64,000 nt of DNA from Promethearchaeota archaeon (GTDB lineage: Archaea; Asgardarchaeota; Lokiarchaeia; Sigyniarchaeales; SOKP01), in the NCBI GenBank assembly GCA_016839555.1, contig JAEOUA010000002.1, forward strand, positions 26,369 through 90,368, given 5' to 3'. Numbering within the stretch: the stretch's first letter is position 1; each line of letters opens with the position of its first letter. Below, one piece after another: positions 27,807 to 36,341 of this stretch. The notes beneath the pieces are model-generated. The model made no database searches. It was not told the DNA's origin and worked only from the letters and a program-made list of their open reading frames with translations. The position numbers and the translations under genes were made by a program.

Positions 27807-28538
27807 ATGGTAAAGACAGCAATCGTTATAAATGCTACTATCAGTATATTCTTAATTGTGACATTTATATTTATTGGACTGATAATGTTCTATAAATATA
27901 TTAAATTCAAGAATAAAGCCCTCCTTTATATGGGATTGACTTGGATAGGATTAAGTCAATCGTGGTTAGGTTCAGCAATTACTGTTTTTTTGGTCGTTCT
28001 CAATCCAGCCAGTAATGGATTAAGCCCTGAAGCGTATATTATTCTTAGCACATGCCTTATCCCATTGACTACCCCATTATATGTTTTTGCAATGACTGAT
28101 ATGGTAATGAAAAAATATAAGACTATTCTACGAGTTATTACAATTGTATATAGCGCTTTTTACGAAATCTTGATGTTTACGTTAATTTTCACAGCTAATA
28201 TTCATTTAATGATCATTAAAACTAGTCCTGCTGAGATTCAAATTACGCTTTTGACTATAATACTTCTCCTGTATTTTATGATAATTTTTCTTGTTTTAGG
28301 TTTTGTTTTCTGCTATCAATCTTTAAAAGTCGATGATCAAGAAATTAGGTTAAAAGGAAAGATTTTGCTCTTTTCATATATATTATTTCTTGTTGGAAAC
28401 TTACTTGAGCAAATACAAATTATTGCTTTACAAAGAATTCTACTGATTATAAGTGCTATTGGATTTTACATCGGATATAATCTTCCAAGTTGGATAAAAA
28501 GGCTATTTTTAAAAAATAAAATGGAACAATCAATTTAA
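27807..28538 (+). CDS. Seven-helix membrane protein, unknown function
   Basis: 243 residues with seven hydrophobic segments (near residues 8-30, 42-65, 76-98, 108-130, 142-165, 187-205 and 212-228) and short loops. There is an N-out style start and a basic C-terminus. The layout resembles the 7TM sensor-like modules that precede histidine kinase domains and a family of paralogous Asgard membrane proteins, but no kinase follows here. I cannot assign a function. It stands alone between the decayed zone and the SDR gene. Confidence 0.65.
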   Translation: MVKTAIVINATISIFLIVTFIFIGLIMFYKYIKFKNKALLYMGLTWIGLSQSWLGSAITVFLVVLNPASNGLSPEAYIILSTCLIPLTTPLYVFAMTDMVMKKYKTILRVITIVYSAFYEILMFTLIFTANIHLMIIKTSPAEIQITLLTIILLLYFMIIFLVLGFVFCYQSLKVDDQEIRLKGKILLFSYILFLVGNLLEQIQIIALQRILLIISAIGFYIGYNLPSWIKRLFLKNKMEQSI

Positions 28539-28735
28539 TGGAGTCCATAAATTTTTTTATATTTTTTATATTTTTAATTTTTTTCAAAATATTTTTAAAT
28601 TTATTCATAAATAATCAAGGAACTTAGAAAGAGAGCAGTTTTAGCATTTTGGGTTTATTTTCTTATATATTAGAGGAACTTTTTAGATATTAAAGTTTTA
28701 AACCTACTTCCTTAATTTTAATAATTTTTATTTTA

Positions 28736-28875
28736 ATTTTTAAAAACCCAACATCTCCAGCACAATAAATATTATTGAATTAAACTATAAAATAAATATA
28801 TTCTCTAAAAACGGTTTAAAAAAATGTTAAAGGATAAAGTGGCAGTTATAACTGGAGGTGCCCAAGGAATTGGGA
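28736..28875 (+). repeat. Intact partner of the duplicated SDR 5' region
   Basis: This is the source-like copy of the repeat at 27176-27312. It covers about 85 bp upstream of the SDR start and the first 17 codons. Conservation of the upstream part between the copies suggests that it contains the SDR promoter. Confidence 0.7.
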
Positions 28876-29597
28876 AAGCAATTGCTATTAGATTTGCTCA
28901 AGAAGGAGCAAAAATAGCTATTATTGATTTAAAAGATTCAGCTAAGACTGAAAATGAAATCAGAAATATTGGGGGCGAAATGATTTCTTTCATTGCTGAT
29001 GTTGCTGATGAAATATCTGTAAAAAACGCTTTTAATGCTATTATAGAAAAATGGGAAAAAATAGATATCCTCGTTAATAATGCAGGAATCTACCCACTAG
29101 AAAATTTTATCGATATATCAATAGAAAAATTTAAAAGAGTGTTCGATACAAATGTTATAGGAACCTTCATCTGCTCGCAATACGTTGCAAATATATTTAT
29201 CTCAAAATCAATAAAGGGAACTATTCTAAATATCGCGTCAGCAGGAGGAATTAGACCAGATAAATATCATAGTCATTATGGTGCGTCGAAAGCTGCAATA
29301 ATTTCCTTAACAAAAGCAATGGCAAAGGAACTAATTAATAATAAGATTCGAGTAAATGCCATAGCTCCTGGAGCTATCAATACTGAAGGATCAAAAAATC
29401 CAGGGCTTTTTGAAAATTCGGGAAAATTACCGGATAAATTTATGGAGGAACAAATGAAAAAATTTTCTCCTCTAACAAAATCAGGAATGGGAGAACCAAT
29501 AGATGTTGCTGAAATGGCACTGTATCTCGTTTCAGATAAAGCTAAGTATATTACTGGGGCAATTATTCAAGTGGACGGTGGCCGTCTTTTATTTTAA
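28824..29597 (+). CDS. Short-chain dehydrogenase/reductase (classical SDR)
   Basis: 257 residues, the standard SDR length. The cofactor motif is TGGAQGIG (residues 10-17), the structural motif is NNAGIY, the catalytic Ser is in NIASAGG, and Tyr-x-x-x-Lys is in HYGASKAA. An Asp at the end of the second strand (IIDLKDS) suggests NAD rather than NADP. The C-terminal ITGAIIQVDGGR block is typical of 3-oxoacyl-ACP reductase or glucose dehydrogenase-like SDRs. Substrate unknown. It is followed by a T-run terminator and lies upstream of the methyl-transfer island, but the large spacer argues against membership. Confidence 0.9.
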   Translation: MLKDKVAVITGGAQGIGKAIAIRFAQEGAKIAIIDLKDSAKTENEIRNIGGEMISFIADVADEISVKNAFNAIIEKWEKIDILVNNAGIYPLENFIDISIEKFKRVFDTNVIGTFICSQYVANIFISKSIKGTILNIASAGGIRPDKYHSHYGASKAAIISLTKAMAKELINNKIRVNAIAPGAINTEGSKNPGLFENSGKLPDKFMEEQMKKFSPLTKSGMGEPIDVAEMALYLVSDKAKYITGAIIQVDGGRLLF

Positions 29598-29609
29598 TTA
29601 AAATAATAA

Positions 29610-29619
29610 TTTTTTTTTT
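29610..29619 (+). terminator. Oligo-T terminator candidate after the SDR gene
   Basis: A run of ten T on the coding strand, 13 bp after the SDR stop codon, separating the SDR unit from the methyl-transfer island. Confidence 0.5.
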
Positions 29620-29762
29620 AATTTCTAAATTTCATTATTTTTAAGGGAATCCCTAGAAATTTCAATGAAAGTATTAAAATGTCTATAGTGTTTATATTTA
29701 TATTTTTTTAGATATAATTCAACCAAATTATTTTATTATAAATGCTATTGTTAATTAAAACA

Positions 29763-29778
29763 ACTTGAAATAACAAGT
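29763..29778 (+). promoter_or_regulatory. 16-bp inverted repeat operator (copy 1), upstream of the corrinoid reactivase
   Basis: The sequence is ACTTGAAATAACAAGT, a perfect ACTTG-N6-CAAGT inverted repeat, 61 bp before the ATG at 29840 and immediately upstream of a TATA-like stretch. The identical 16-mer occurs in reverse orientation at 40981-40996 before the MtrH genes. An activator site upstream of BRE/TATA fits the position. Confidence 0.7.
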
Positions 29779-29839
29779 AAAATCAATATTAAAATTATAA
29801 TATTTACCTAATTATTAAATTTAAAGTATTTTTATAAAA

Positions 29840-31744
29840 ATGGGAAAAAATATCATCATATTTCAACCAGAAGGGAAACGTGTTGAAATAGAAAAAGAAG
29901 ACTCAATTTTGAGTGCTGCATTAAAAGTTGGTGTTGATTTAGTCTCAATTTGTAATGGAAAGGGAACATGTGGTAAATGTAAGGTCATTATAGATAATAT
30001 GGATTCTGTAACTTCTTTAACAGAAAAAGAATCTGAAATGTTATCCAATGATGAGAGAAAAAATAATATACGTTTAGCATGTTTGACAAAAGTTAAAGGA
30101 GATTTAACAGTAAAGGTTCCTGAATTTAGTAGAACAGGTAAACAACGTCTTCAGATCGAGGGGATAGAGACCCCTATAAATTTAAATCCCTTGATTAGAA
30201 AGTATTATTTAGAATTAGAGGAACCTACCTTAGATGATCCTAGATCAGATGTTGATAGAATTATGGATTATTTATATGAGAATTTTAATCTATCGAATTT
30301 AAATATGGATTATTATTTATTAAAAAACCTCGCTAAAATCTTGAGAGAAGCAGAGTGGAAATTTACTGTGGCAATCTGGCAAAATACTATAATAAATATT
30401 GATATTAATGATACGACAGACCGTGTATTTGGATATGCTGTAGATATAGGAACAACAAAACTAGCTGGTTATTTAATTGACTTATTGACTGGTAAAGTTG
30501 TTGCAGCTGGTTCTTTAATGAATCCTCAAATTCCTTATGGAGAAGATGTTGTTTCCAGATTAAACTATCCTGATCAAAAGAAACTACAAGATGCAGTTAT
30601 AGAAGGAATAAACCAGATACTTAATGATTTAAAGGAAAAAACAGCTGTAAAGTCTGAGGAAATCTATGAAATGACAGCTGTCGGAAACACTATTATGCAT
30701 CATTTATTTTTAGGAATTTTTCCTTTATATGTTGGAAGATCTCCATACCCTCCTGTTGTTCGTGAAACGCAAATTGTTAATGCAAGAAATTTAGGCGTAA
30801 AAATTCATCCAAACGGAAGAATTGTATTTTTGCCTACAATTGCAGGATTTGTAGGAGCAGATACCGTTGGAGTTGTCCTCTCTACAGAACTTTATAAAAG
30901 CGAAGATATTTGCCTAGCTATTGATATAGGGACTAACACAGAAGTTGTGCTAGGAAATAAAGATAAGATGTTAGCTGCTTCATGCGCTTCAGGTCCAGCG
31001 TTTGAAGGGGCACATATTAAATTTGGAATGAGAGCAGCTAGTGGATCCATAGAGAATATCAAGATTGATCCAGAGACACTTGATGTTGAATATAAAACTA
31101 TAGATAATGAGCCTCCAATTGGAATATGTGGTTCGGGTATGATTGATTTAGTAGCAGAAATGTTAAAAACAGGAATTATTGATGTGGGAGGAATAATTAA
31201 TCGAAGTCTTAATAGTCCAAGAGTGCGTAGGAATGAAGAATCAATAATAGAATTTGTCGTTGTCTTCTCAGATAAGACAGGAATTAAAAAAGATATTACA
31301 TTTTCTCAGCAAGATGTAAGTCAAATTATTTTAGCTAAAGCTGCAATGCACACAGGCATAAAGCTCTTATTAAAGAATTATAACATAAAAAAAGAAGATA
31401 TTCATAAAGTCTATTTAGCAGGTGCTTTTGGTTCTCATATCAATAAAGAAAGTGCAAGAATGATAGGAATTTTTCCAGAAATAGATTTAGAAAAAGTAAT
31501 TATTGTTGGAAATGCTGCTGGAACAGGAGCAAGAATGTGCCTTGTTTCAGAAGAAGCTAAAAAATTAGTTGAGAAGCTTTCCAAAAAAATAAGATATTTA
31601 GAACTTGGTAATGACCCTGATTTTCAGAAAACATTCATGAATTCAAATATCATTCCATATGCTGATCTGGATGAATTTCCTGAAATATCCAAGACATTAA
31701 AAAAATATGGAAATTATCCTGAACAATCTCCCCCCAAATTTTAA
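29840..31744 (+). CDS. Corrinoid-protein reductive activase (2Fe-2S + ASKHA/DUF4445, RACE/RamA-like)
   Basis: 634 residues. The N-terminal ferredoxin-like domain binds a 2Fe-2S cluster through Cys38, Cys44, Cys47 and Cys81 (CNGKGTCGKC and RLACL). A linker to about residue 195 is followed by an ASKHA actin-like ATPase domain with phosphate motifs YAVDIGTTKLAGY, AIDIGTNTEVVLG and a late AGAFGSHI and GNAAGTGARM block. Proteins of this class use ATP and a low-potential electron to reduce Co(II) of accidentally oxidised corrinoid proteins to Co(I), restarting methyl transfer. Its natural client is the corrinoid protein at 37880. A chaperonin-like gene follows after 36 bp, and the 16-bp operator precedes it. 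Confidence 0.92.
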   Translation: MGKNIIIFQPEGKRVEIEKEDSILSAALKVGVDLVSICNGKGTCGKCKVIIDNMDSVTSLTEKESEMLSNDERKNNIRLACLTKVKGDLTVKVPEFSRTGKQRLQIEGIETPINLNPLIRKYYLELEEPTLDDPRSDVDRIMDYLYENFNLSNLNMDYYLLKNLAKILREAEWKFTVAIWQNTIINIDINDTTDRVFGYAVDIGTTKLAGYLIDLLTGKVVAAGSLMNPQIPYGEDVVSRLNYPDQKKLQDAVIEGINQILNDLKEKTAVKSEEIYEMTAVGNTIMHHLFLGIFPLYVGRSPYPPVVRETQIVNARNLGVKIHPNGRIVFLPTIAGFVGADTVGVVLSTELYKSEDICLAIDIGTNTEVVLGNKDKMLAASCASGPAFEGAHIKFGMRAASGSIENIKIDPETLDVEYKTIDNEPPIGICGSGMIDLVAEMLKTGIIDVGGIINRSLNSPRVRRNEESIIEFVVVFSDKTGIKKDITFSQQDVSQIILAKAAMHTGIKLLLKNYNIKKEDIHKVYLAGAFGSHINKESARMIGIFPEIDLEKVIIVGNAAGTGARMCLVSEEAKKLVEKLSKKIRYLELGNDPDFQKTFMNSNIIPYADLDEFPEISKTLKKYGNYPEQSPPKF

Positions 31745-31780
31745 TATTATAATGCAATAAATTGATTAATTCTTAGAAAA

Positions 31781-33514
31781 ATGAATAAAAGAGAAGGAAA
31801 GAGAATCCTCAAGAATTTTAATCCCAAAATATTCAATGATGCAGTCATTTCATTGGGAACAGAAGATATACAAGTAGTGAATTTTGATATTACTCGAGCA
31901 ATCGCAAAAGTTATTAAATCAATGTTTGGTCCTAAGGGATTAAATAAGATGATCATTCCCGTGTCAAATGAGACTGTTTTTACCCAAAAGGGAGATAAAG
32001 TTGTAAAAAGTTTTAAAAGCAGGGTTCCCATAACTATGATGCTAATAGATTTAGTAAAAACACAACAGAAGAATTGTGGGGATGGAACAAAAACAGCGTT
32101 ATTACTTACGGCATTTCTACTAGAAAAAACTAGAGAAATGTTGGGACTTGGACTACATCCTCAGATAATTAATAAAGGTTTTTCGATTGCTATGAATAAA
32201 GCTCTTGAAATCTTAGAAGATAATGTTATTCAATTTGATTTCCATAATGAAAGACAATTAATTGATATAATGAAAAGCGTTATGAATCATAAATTTGTTT
32301 ATCAGAATAGAGATCAACATATAAAGTTAATTAAAGAAACACTTAAGAACAATTATGATCTTTTTTTTAAGTCTCAAGATTATGATCATTCTGATATTCT
32401 TTGTAGAAAAGTAAAAGGAAAATCTATTAATGATTCTGAAGTTATAAATGGGATTATAATATATAAAGATAAGGCAAATTCATATTTACCCGATAAAATT
32501 GAAGACGCGGGAATACTATTAATTCAAAAATCTATAGATTATTTTACTAAGGAAAATAAAGAAGCTATTTCAAAAGAAGTCAGGATTAAGAGTAGAGAGA
32601 AGCTACAAGAGTTTTCCCAATTTAGAAAGAATTTCTATAATAATTTAGTAAAAAAATTAAAACAAAAAGGGGTTAATGTTATCTTATGCCAGAAAAAAAT
32701 CAATCCTTATTTTGTGGATTATTGTGCTAGTAAAGGAATAGTTGCTTTAGAATTAGTGGGAAAGAAAAAATTAAATAAATTATGCAAATTATTGGATGTT
32801 AATCTCTACTCAAGTTTGAATGATTTATCTAATATAAAATTAGGTAAAGCTGATTCTGTCGAATTTAAAAAGATATCGGGAGATGAAATGTTTATTATAA
32901 ATGTTGAAGAGTCAAAAATTCTTACATTCTTAATAAGAGGTGGAAATCAACCCTTAATGGATGAATTAGAAGAGATATTATATGGTTCTTTAAGGGTTGC
33001 AATTCAAACAGTAAAAGATAAAAAAATATTGCCAGGAGGCGGAGCATTAGAATGCGAAATAGCGCAAAAACTTAAAAAATATGCTCAGAATTATTCTAAT
33101 AAATATCAAATAGTAATTAAAGAGTATGCCAAAGCTTTTGAAAGCCTTCCAGGTCATATAATTAAGAATTCTGCAGCTGAGCCTCTTGATTTAATACCTC
33201 GATTACGAGCAGAACACAATAAAGGTCAATGTTATATGGGATTTAATTCTTTGACCAATGAAATAGTAGATGTTGTAAGAGAGGGGATTTATGATGGATA
33301 CTATACAAAAAAACATATTATAAAAATAGCTAGTGAACTTGCGCGACAAATAGTACGTATTGATGGCTTAGTAATGGTATACGACCGAAAATTATATGAA
33401 CAAGTTAAAAAAGAAGGAAGAGAGATAAAAAGCCAAAAGCATCAAGAGAAAGTCAGAAAATATCTTAATAAAAAAGATCAGGACTTATTTTCTGAGATTT
33501 ATAATGCTAAATAA
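31781..33514 (+). CDS. Divergent group II chaperonin (thermosome/CCT-like) without catalytic aspartates
   Basis: 577 residues spanning the whole group II chaperonin fold. Kept features are FGPKGLNKMI (residues 49-58), GDGTKTA (100-106) and the C-terminal LPGGGALECEIAQKL, FESLPGHIIKNSAAEPLD and ARQIVRIDGL blocks. Where ATPase-active subunits have N-D-G (GroEL Asp52 equivalent) it has QKG with Lys70, and where they have the second catalytic Asp (GroEL Asp398 equivalent, DAL) it has YGSL with Gly402. The apical region (about 200-370) is strongly diverged. It is thus probably a non-hydrolysing subunit or a separate scaffold. It is 36 bp downstream of the reactivase and appears co-transcribed, suggesting a role in assembling or reactivating corrinoid enzymes. 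Confidence 0.85.
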   Translation: MNKREGKRILKNFNPKIFNDAVISLGTEDIQVVNFDITRAIAKVIKSMFGPKGLNKMIIPVSNETVFTQKGDKVVKSFKSRVPITMMLIDLVKTQQKNCGDGTKTALLLTAFLLEKTREMLGLGLHPQIINKGFSIAMNKALEILEDNVIQFDFHNERQLIDIMKSVMNHKFVYQNRDQHIKLIKETLKNNYDLFFKSQDYDHSDILCRKVKGKSINDSEVINGIIIYKDKANSYLPDKIEDAGILLIQKSIDYFTKENKEAISKEVRIKSREKLQEFSQFRKNFYNNLVKKLKQKGVNVILCQKKINPYFVDYCASKGIVALELVGKKKLNKLCKLLDVNLYSSLNDLSNIKLGKADSVEFKKISGDEMFIINVEESKILTFLIRGGNQPLMDELEEILYGSLRVAIQTVKDKKILPGGGALECEIAQKLKKYAQNYSNKYQIVIKEYAKAFESLPGHIIKNSAAEPLDLIPRLRAEHNKGQCYMGFNSLTNEIVDVVREGIYDGYYTKKHIIKIASELARQIVRIDGLVMVYDRKLYEQVKKEGREIKSQKHQEKVRKYLNKKDQDLFSEIYNAK

Positions 33515-33612
33515 TTCTTTGTTAATTTTCAGTTTTTAATCAAACACTAAGAAATTATTGAACAAAATTCTTCAAAAAATAATTTTTTCTCAATAGCTGC
33601 AGTTGGATTATT

Positions 33613-33628
33613 GCTTGAAATAGCAAGT
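33613..33628 (+). promoter_or_regulatory. 16-bp inverted repeat operator (copy 2), upstream of an SCP2-like gene
   Basis: The sequence GCTTGAAATAGCAAGT differs from copy 1 at two positions; the flanks extend it to a TTGCT-N6-AGCAA inverted repeat. It lies 72 bp before the ATG at 33701 and directly upstream of a TATA-like AATATATATT. Confidence 0.65.
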
Positions 33629-33700
33629 AAAAAATATATATTCCAAAGATTTTTAATTCTACATAAATATTAACTAAAGCATAATAAATGGTGATAAAAT

Positions 33701-34120
33701 ATGAATGTAAGTCCAAATGAGAACTTAGAAGGATTTGCTGCTCTTATGCATAATCAATTCGTACGACCTCTTAAGGACAGTAAAAAATTCAAAGAAAAAT
33801 ACAAAAAAACCAATGTAAAATTATTTTTTAATATAATTGATGCTACTCACTCTGCAATATTAATCCTTGAAAATGGAACAATTAATATTAAAGGGATTCT
33901 TCGAGAAAATGAAGATGAAATTGAGAAAGCGAAAAAGGAATGTGATGCTAAAATCGAAACTGACATGAAAACTTTTATAAAAATAGATGATATGTCGACT
34001 CTTCGGACCCTTAAGAAGATTATATCAGGAAAATTGAAGATAAAGGGAGGAAAGCAATTAAAATTACTTCAAGAGTTACGTGTGCTTGCAGAAGAGGAAG
34101 ATGCTCAAGATTTTTTTTAA
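33701..34120 (+). CDS. SCP2-like (sterol carrier/alkyl-lipid binding fold) protein
   Basis: 139 residues. The central part VKLFFNIIDATHSAILILENGTINI and the terminal part ISGKLKIKGGKQLKLLQEL follow the SCP2-domain pattern of a beta-sheet with a pocket closed by a C-terminal helix. SCP2-like proteins bind hydrophobic ligands; in archaea they are often found beside methyl-transfer genes with unknown role. A second, clearer SCP2-like protein is encoded at 38602. The operator copy 2 upstream suggests that this gene belongs to the same regulon. The family call is from pattern only and moderately certain. Confidence 0.6.
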   Translation: MNVSPNENLEGFAALMHNQFVRPLKDSKKFKEKYKKTNVKLFFNIIDATHSAILILENGTINIKGILRENEDEIEKAKKECDAKIETDMKTFIKIDDMSTLRTLKKIISGKLKIKGGKQLKLLQELRVLAEEEDAQDFF

Positions 34121-34242
34121 TAGGAAATTTAAATAATTAAAAAAATCCTTTTTATTTTTACTAAAAGTTGAATGAGTTTTTATTACTAAAAATATAATTA
34201 AAATGTTATTATAAAATCAAGAAAGACTTTTCAAGCGGGAAA

Positions 34243-35472
34243 ATGAATAAACAACATAACATAGATGAGCTAATTTTAAAGATTGAATATGATCCTGATC
34301 AAAAATCCAGAATCAAGAGTTTACAAACACTTAAAGAATTAGAATTACTAACTTTTGCTCATATTAATTTTTTAGAGAATTTAGCAATTGGAGACACCAA
34401 CCTTAATATAAGGCAAATAGCTTTAAGCATTCTCATAAATAAATTCTATGAGAAAGTGAACTTATTAATCGAATGGATATTCCAATTTGAAAAAACACCA
34501 AGAATTGCGGCAACGGTTACGGGATTGTTATTTAAGAAAAAAAAAGAAGATTTAATGGAACATATAATTAGATTTTTAGATAATAATGTAAAAAACAATG
34601 GTAATTTAAGTCTTAAAATATATAACAAAGAATTATCGAAGTTGTTTAATAATAAATCTTTAAAGTCTTTTTCTAGTGAAGAGTTAATGAATATATATCT
34701 TAATTATATATTTATTTTAAATCTAGAAGAAAGGTTTAAATTCTCGGAAAACCTTAACACCAAGTCGCTAACATACATACTTAAGGAAGGCCTTATTGTC
34801 GAATTAAGAATATGGGGCCTTACTCTTAGGAAAGTGAGTGAAATTGATGGTATTGAATTATTGAAAATGTTAAGAGTATTAGATCTTTCAGGTAATAATT
34901 TTCAAGAAATTAACGGATTAGAATCTTTAAAATCATTAGAAATTCTTAAATTTGGTGATCTAAATTATGGTACTGGAAATCAAATTACCGAAATCAAAGG
35001 ATTATCCTCATTGAAAAATCTAAGGGTACTAAATCTCTCTAATAATTATATCAATGAAATCAAAGGACTTGAAAATTTGCTTGATCTTAAGAGACTATAT
35101 CTTGTCAATAATTCATTAAAAGAGATTAAAGAGCTAGATATGCTTCATAGCCTAGTTTATTTAAATCTTGAGAAAAATCATATTACCCAAATTCAGGGTA
35201 TTGATCAATTAATTTCATTAGAAGTTTTAGTTTTAGGAAAAAATTCAATCGTAAGATTAAATATACCAGACCTTCCGAATTTGAAAGAAATAAGAATTTA
35301 TGGTAATCCTCTTTCTGAAATTGGACCAACAAAATTAAAAAATGAAATTGAATTAAAATTATACTCCTCCGAAATTGAAAAAATGAAGTGGTTAAATTCT
35401 ATTACTGGAATTAAAATAAAGAGTGTTGAAACAGTAAAACCTACCGAATATGAATCTAGATATTTACAATAA
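34243..35472 (+). CDS. Leucine-rich-repeat protein (SDS22-like) with helical N-terminal region
   Basis: 409 residues. The first 180 or so are predicted helical and HEAT-like (IRQIALSILINKFYEKVNLLIEWI). From about residue 185 come seven or eight repeats of roughly 22 residues with the consensus LxxLxxLxLxxNxIxxIxGL, for example LKNLRVLNLSNNYINEIKGL, which is the SDS22 type common in eukaryotes and Asgard archaea. A LRR cap-like end follows (NPLSEIG). It is cytoplasmic and presumably a protein-binding module. It lies inside the methyl-transfer island, 122 bp after the SCP2-like gene, and could be in the same transcript, but a functional link is not shown. A short T-run follows. Confidence 0.85.
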   Translation: MNKQHNIDELILKIEYDPDQKSRIKSLQTLKELELLTFAHINFLENLAIGDTNLNIRQIALSILINKFYEKVNLLIEWIFQFEKTPRIAATVTGLLFKKKKEDLMEHIIRFLDNNVKNNGNLSLKIYNKELSKLFNNKSLKSFSSEELMNIYLNYIFILNLEERFKFSENLNTKSLTYILKEGLIVELRIWGLTLRKVSEIDGIELLKMLRVLDLSGNNFQEINGLESLKSLEILKFGDLNYGTGNQITEIKGLSSLKNLRVLNLSNNYINEIKGLENLLDLKRLYLVNNSLKEIKELDMLHSLVYLNLEKNHITQIQGIDQLISLEVLVLGKNSIVRLNIPDLPNLKEIRIYGNPLSEIGPTKLKNEIELKLYSSEIEKMKWLNSITGIKIKSVETVKPTEYESRYLQ

Positions 35473-35473
35473 C

Positions 35474-35480
35474 TTTTTTT
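35474..35480 (+). terminator. Short oligo-T terminator candidate after the LRR gene
   Basis: Seven T immediately after the LRR stop codon, on the coding strand, between two converging genes. Confidence 0.35.
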
Positions 35481-35533
35481 AATAATGCTAAAAGTATATT
35501 GAATTTAAGCAAAGCAAGTTTTTGAGAATTATC

Positions 35534-36178
35534 TTAAAGAAATATTAGATTGAATAATGTTCTTTCAATTTTGCGAATATGCTCGTATATAGCACTTTGA
35601 GAAATTTTAAAATGTTCGGCTAAATCTGAGCCGTTAATTTTACGAGGAATTTCAAAATAACCATTTTTAACTGCATAATATGCAATTTCCTTTTGACGGT
35701 CAGTTATTAGAAAAAATAGATTATCAAGATTTGGATGTATATTTGTTATACTCAAAATTTTAAATCCTGAACCAAAAATTTTTTCATTTTTAGAGATGAT
35801 TTTGTCAAGATTTTCATTATCACAAATAAATGAGATAGTCATTGAATTATTTTCCATTATTATTGGAGGATCAATAATAAAATCAGGGGCATTTGTAATA
35901 TCTTTCATCTCATCCAGCCATTTAGAACCTGCAAAACAAACAAACTCATTCGTTTTTTTATCTTGTGTTAAAACTTCAATATATTCAATTCCATATTGCC
36001 CCTCAAACGCTTTTGGATTAATATTAGGATCTTTGAATTTAAATTTTTCAGTTGCATAAATGATCTCTTCATCTATACGGTATATTTGACTTATTTCAAA
36101 ATATTCAATCCTTTCAAAAAAATCTTGAAAGCTTGGATGAATAGGTGTTTTTAAAGTTAATCTTTTTTTCTTTTTCAT
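35534..36178 (-). CDS. HTH_10 (Bat-like) transcriptional regulator
   Basis: 214 residues. The C-terminal helix-turn-helix block reads LITDRQKEIAYYAVKNGYFEIPRKINGSDLAEHFKISQSAIYEHIRKIERTL, a textbook HTH_10 domain as in haloarchaeal Bat-type activators. The N-terminal 150 residues form an alpha/beta region of the type that serves as a ligand or partner-binding domain in this family. The gene is transcribed divergently from the mttB-family gene with a 163-bp spacer containing a degenerate copy of the 16-bp operator, which makes it the best candidate for the regulator of the methyl-transfer genes. Confidence 0.88.
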   Translation of the reverse strand: MKKKKRLTLKTPIHPSFQDFFERIEYFEISQIYRIDEEIIYATEKFKFKDPNINPKAFEGQYGIEYIEVLTQDKKTNEFVCFAGSKWLDEMKDITNAPDFIIDPPIIMENNSMTISFICDNENLDKIISKNEKIFGSGFKILSITNIHPNLDNLFFLITDRQKEIAYYAVKNGYFEIPRKINGSDLAEHFKISQSAIYEHIRKIERTLFNLIFL

Positions 36179-36224
36179 TTAAATCGCTTCCAAATTTTAA
36201 TAATTAAAAATATAATTAGAGACT

Positions 36225-36240
36225 GCTTTACTTCTCAAGC
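36225..36240. promoter_or_regulatory. Degenerate 16-bp inverted repeat (copy 4) in the regulator/mttB spacer
   Basis: GCTTTACTTCTCAAGC keeps the outer half sites (GCTT and CAAGC) and the total length of 16 bp, with 10 of 16 positions equal to copy 2. It lies 47 bp from the regulator start and about 100 bp from the methyltransferase start. It could be a weaker site for autoregulation and mttB control. Confidence 0.45.
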
Positions 36241-36341
36241 ATAATTTATTTTTATTTCCTATTATATTTAAATTATACTTAGAATTAGGTTTTTTAGCTA
36301 AAATTAAAAGAATTAAATAATCTTAAAAAAATAAGTGTGTA

